Of a DNA stretch of 64,000 bases, positions 60,270 through 64,000 are shown piece by piece; position 1 is the first letter of the stretch, and each line of letters opens with the position of its first letter. The notes beneath the pieces are model-generated. The model saw nothing but the letters and a program-made list of their open reading frames with translations. It searched no databases and was not told where the DNA came from. A program made the position numbers and the translations under genes. The stretch is from Dentipellis sp. KUC8613 (taxonomy: Eukaryota > Basidiomycota > Agaricomycetes > Russulales > Hericiaceae): contig NSJX01000009.1 of the NCBI GenBank assembly GCA_002286715.1, positions 249,966 through 313,965 on the forward strand, given 5' to 3'.

Positions 60270-62407
60270 TGGCGAATCCGTCTGGGGGCGTCCAGGCAGA
60301 TATAGGGGAGGAACGACGTTGAGTGCGCGCTATATCTGACGTACAGCTCAAGGCAGACGCGTGCCGATGCCCCGCTTCTGTTCTTATCAGAAGCTGCCTT
60401 GTTCGCTCGTATGCTGACTGCGGGTTGCGCAACGTGGAGGTGATTGAGGTGAAGGCCGCGCAGATCCTAGCTAGGCTTCAAGATCTGAGCCTAACCGTGG
60501 CACTGGACCCTCCCACCCCGCCTCGTGTCCAAAGAGCTGTAAACGGAAACGAAGCGCTCACCGGAGGGGTATTTCGTCTACAACTCTGTCGTCCCGTACT
60601 TGAATCCGGTGCTCGCCTCGCGGCCCCAGTAAACGTCCTGCCAGTGTCCATGAACGCCAGTGCTCCCCCCGCCAGGCCGACTTTCGGGCCTAATCGACTT
60701 CCTGAGCAACGCCGAAAGTCAATTATAATGAGAGCACCGATCCCTTCGCATCCATAAAAGCTAGCGACAGCTGTCCATCCTCCTTCGTTCTCAGAACCTG
60801 CATAACGGCGACACTGCTGCCTAACGAACCAGATGACGTCGTAGCGCTGAATGTCGGGGTCGACGGCGGATGGAAGAATTTTGAGCCAGATGTTGTTGCT
60901 CTTCAGAGTCCAAGTCAGAGCAGCAAGAAAACTTCTGAGATTGACAGAAATGCAGCAGGGCAAGCGCGAGGGGAGGATGGAAAAGAAATTCGGAGAGTCG
61001 GACGGTGGCGCCGGCGCCGGCCAGCGGAGAAGACCGGCGTCACGCTGCCGCAGTCTGAGCAGACTTCACTTCCGAGTCGTTCATCACGTCCATACCAACA
61101 CTTTCAAAGGGTATCCTAGTTTGAACACCCTTGTACGGACGTATCCGGAAGCTACGTCAACACAGCAATCGTATGACGGATTCTCAAATTTGACCAACTT
61201 GGATTAGAGATGAACATCATAACGCAGGATGAGCTTCTCGACGGGTTCGAGTTGGCATCGGAAGAGCCCCGCGGAGTCTTTGAGGCGCGAGCGCGATGAG
61301 TTTGAAGCATACCAACGCAATTTTTGGAAGCGGTTTTTCGTATGACATCAATGAGGTGAGTCTGCAGCTTCGAGGTTATCATACACCGTGACCCAGGCGC
61401 AAATCACCAGTTGCATCCAGGGTGCCTAGGACGGGGGAGTATACATCGGTGGGGCGACTCATGCTTTATGTCTTCCATGAGTTATGGTTCAGAAGACTTT
61501 GCCGGATACAATATCGATCAAGGAAATATTATGTTCGTGAAAGGCTCGACTCGGACGGTGGCTGACATCGAGTTGAGTATGTGTATCCTCAGGCGATTGT
61601 ACGTTGATCTCTCATGCTGGAAAGATGCGCCGCATCGCGACTGCTACAGATTGCTGGAGGATATATCAACAATATTTCAAGTTTACACGGTTGAGTACGT
61701 GGGCAATGGTTATCTCTGCCGTCAAAGACCGTGCAGCTCGACTGATCTGTGCATTCGGAATGAGTCCACAGCTCATTATCATGAAAAAATCACCATGATC
61801 AGACATACCATCTACCCAGGTATCTTCGCATTCGCAACTTCTCTGTCATCGCCAGTACCCCTCATCCTCCTGTCCCTCCTTTTCCGCTCTCTCCTTTTCG
61901 AGTTGAGCCTGATGGTCACTCACGTCAGCTTCTGGGCTTCGAGTCGTAGGCTTTTCATCATATTTGATGTTCAAAGTTGTGCTGAATAGAGCATGGATGA
62001 CTGACCTTGTGACGTCTTTGCATATCCCTCCTCATTTTTTTCTTTTGCGAAGCAGATATCTTCGAATAATATCCCGTCTCATTCGCGATATCAGTCTCCT
62101 TCGCGCGTTCCGGGCCTACATCGACAGCTGATGCTACTCCCTCCTCGTTCTTGCCTTCCTCATCTTCACTCCTATTAATTGCCTTGTTGGACTATTGCAT
62201 GGAAATGCTAACCTTGGAGCAAAGCCGGAGTTTCGACGTGTGTTGTATTCTTCGGCCGGTCTGGCGTACTCTTCAGCGCGGGAATTATCTTGTTCCAAGC
62301 TATTTGTCTTTTCCAGGGGTCTGCTGGAGTAGGCGTGGGAGGGCTGGCAACGGGTATCTGGCCAGCTATCGCAAGTGCAGATCAAGGTGAGGATCGAAAA
62401 CAATCGC
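60270..62407. other. Region between the BTB paralogues
   Basis: The first 180 bp (60290-60470) match the corresponding upstream stretch of BTB gene B, so the promoter was duplicated too. Short coding-looking scraps occur (RLLPNEPDDVVALNVGVDGG-like on + near 60820; MNIITQDELLDGFELASEEP on + at 61211) but no intact gene. A 192-codon frame at 61411-61989 (+) has no recognisable domain. On the minus strand at about 62290-62330 a remnant of the BTB C-terminal coding sequence is visible (PADPWKRQ). Confidence 0.5.
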
Positions 62408-63791
62408 TTATGAGAGCGGCCTACCCCGTACAGAGCCAACCGGTGATTGTGCTGGTCTTGCCTCCCAGGAGCTCATCGGCGCAAGCTCGCGGGCTTTCTC
62501 GTTCTTTTGCTCTTCTTCTGCTGCCATATCCCTGACCATCTCTTCCGTGTCTGACCTGACCGTCTCTTCGTTTGCTCTTTGTGGCGCTGCCGGACACCAC
62601 TCGACTCTATCCGCGGCGTTGAGAGCAGCGTCGTTCACAGCTTTGGCTCTGAACTCTAGCTTCACCTTCGCCTGGCCCTTCGCAGCGTCATCCTCAAGGG
62701 CCTGCACAATCGCTTCAGCCTCAGCGTCGGTCCTACGTCTGCATATATCGACTCCTACTTCGGTTTCAGAGCCTGTCGGAGGAGCAACTTCGGACGTGTC
62801 GGTCTTCAACTTGGAGGTCCTCGGCATCGACACGAAATGCAATTTGCTATCCGTGACGCTGAGACGAGATCTGACGACGGCATCAACCTCGGCCCGGCCG
62901 ATACCTGGACGCTGAACCCGCATGCCCTCGCGGATGGCGGCGACCAAGATGACGTCGTCGACCCCGAGTCGGCGTCCCTCGTCCCTCGTAAGCGGCTGCA
63001 CCCTCTCGCACAGCGCTACGAACCCGGGACGCAGCCATGCGTTGATGGTGTATGTCCGACCAAGGACAACCTTATCGACGGCGGATGCGATAGGCTCTAT
63101 GCGATCAATGGCGAGCTTGCGAATGGATGTGAAGGACCATTTGGTAGCGAGGCGGAGGACGGCTGTCCATGCATCGACAGTTTTCACTTCGCATTCGTGA
63201 AAGTCGCTGTTGAAGCTCGGGTGAGGGCCAATTCATCTATCAGGATCGGATGTGACTTACGCAGGGTATAGGATGGATAGCAGAGCATCGAACTCGGTGG
63301 ACTCGACGTCCTCTAATGCAATCGGTTCGGATGCGTCCGCCGCTATGGAGTGTGGGTGGCTAACGAGCAAGTCGGCGAAATGCGCAGAGTCGCGCTGGAA
63401 GAAGTATCGATGGACACGATAAAGTGTGTCTCTGACCTGCGAATGCTTGAGTACCGGGATCAACACTGACCAAGATATAACTGACCATGAACGTCACATT
63501 CCCGTCATCAAAGTAGAACCTCTGGTGTTTTCCGTACTTCTGGTTGCTCTCTGAAGCAACTCCAGGAGATTGGTTTTCGTGCTCTGCGGCAGGCGTACGC
63601 TGGCTACTCTCCAGGATCTCGGGAAGCGAGAGAGAAACGGGGGTAATGTTATCGTTTGGTACCATCGTGGTGACAGGTGTTGTATCGAGCGAAGAGATAG
63701 GCGATTCAAAAAACAGGTCGAAATCCTCAGTATCGATGTGGGACAAGCTACTGACGGACATGGATAGACTTGGCGAAGGGCGTCGAGACAT
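62408..63791 (-). CDS. BTB/POZ-domain protein B
   Basis: Three exons (63791-63486, 63436-63261, 63215-62408) join to 429 aa. Exon 2 is exactly 176 nt, as in paralogue A, and intron positions are the same. The BTB part is closely similar (RFYFDDGNVTFMVRDTLYRV, ALEDVESTEFDALLSILYP), as is the BACK-like part (WTAVLRLATKWSFTSIRKLA). The C-terminal third is unrelated: acidic/Ala-rich with DAEAEAIVQALEDDAAKGQA and DMAAEEEQKNEKARELAP. The reading frame stops at 62408, but A-like C-terminal sequence survives about 80-110 bp further downstream in a different frame, so the tail may have changed by frameshift, or a last exon may be missing from this model. Confidence 0.82.
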
Positions 63792-64000
63792 CTATATGGG
63801 GAGGCGCCGCTGCGTGCATACCATATCTGACATACAACTCAAGGCAGCCGCGTGTCGTCGCCTCGCTTCTGCTCTTACCCATCAGAAGCCGCGTACTTCA
63901 CTTATGCGTCGACCGCCGGCTGGGAAACGTGGGGGTGAAGGCTTGAGATGAAGATGCCGCAGTTTTCAGCTGACCTTCGAGATCAGCGTGACAGAACCCG
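63792..64000. promoter_or_regulatory. Duplicated upstream region of BTB gene B
   Basis: About 150 bp directly upstream of the gene (63795-63940) share recognisable blocks with the region upstream of BTB gene A (TATCTGAC-TACA-CTCAAGGCAG, CGCTTCTG-TCTTA). Nothing else is seen before the window edge. Confidence 0.45.

Noticed and set aside
61411..61989. 192-codon plus-strand frame between the BTB genes
   Set aside because: No recognisable domain, no similarity to neighbours, and it lies in a patch with other short random frames; not enough to call a gene.

Overview
This window is nuclear DNA of a filamentous basidiomycete, most likely a mushroom-forming Agaricomycete. The evidence is dense short introns (about 50-75 nt, GT-AG), GC-rich genes and gene families typical of that group: a type II membrane exo-1,3-beta-glucanase, a neutral ceramidase, a long-form plasma-membrane H+-ATPase, Mx-like dynamins, GCN1 and UTP20. 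Species cannot be named from the sequence alone. All gene models were read by eye. Splice sites were checked codon by codon for the ceramidase, dynamin B, the repeat-peptide gene, CTK3, the small PPxY membrane protein and both BTB genes; elsewhere only the outer limits are firm.

Layout. 1-2148 (-): GH5 glucanase, 3' end outside the window. 2149-5237: GC-rich, no convincing gene. 5238-9234 (+): neutral ceramidase, 24 exons. 9539-12651 (-) and 13829-16708 (+): two dynamin-family GTPases arranged head to head. 17004-17086 (-): tRNA-Ala(CGC) with an intron. 18436-23502 (+): plasma-membrane H+-ATPase with a minisatellite in a late intron. 24180-26852: a 2.67-kb DNA element with roughly 750-bp terminal inverted repeats and a 6-bp target-site duplication. 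26883-27914 (-): hypothetical coiled-coil protein. 28726-30308 (-): weak hypothetical gene. 31149-32692 (-): secreted repeat-peptide precursor. 32.8-35.6 kb: AT-richer, no confident gene. 35660-36675 (+): CTD-kinase gamma subunit (CTK3). 36888-45366 (-): UTP20. 46157-46740 (-): small PPxY membrane protein. 47719-56826 (+): GCN1. 57089-58672 (-): geranylgeranyl diphosphate synthase. 59031-60269 and 62408-63791 (-): a tandem pair of BTB/POZ proteins.

The outstanding item is the gene at 31149-32692. It has a signal peptide, then a series of exons of exactly 57 or 96 nt, each flanked by phase-1 introns and each encoding one copy of a unit that ends in Pro-Lys-Arg. Kex2-type cleavage would release many near-identical short peptides with a two-cysteine core (TIPCLGGPCGPRQP). 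The 96-nt exons also encode a linker rich in X-Pro dipeptides ending in a second Lys-Arg. An assembly gap of 210 N lies inside the array and is about the right size for one further 96-nt exon. I know of no described family with this core, and no modification enzyme was recognised beside it, so whether it makes a linear, disulfide-closed or otherwise modified peptide is open.

The other genes are mostly housekeeping: ribosome assembly (UTP20), translation control (GCN1), transcription elongation (CTK3), proton pumping, isoprenoid and sphingolipid metabolism, and cell-wall glucan turnover. They do not form an obvious pathway cluster.
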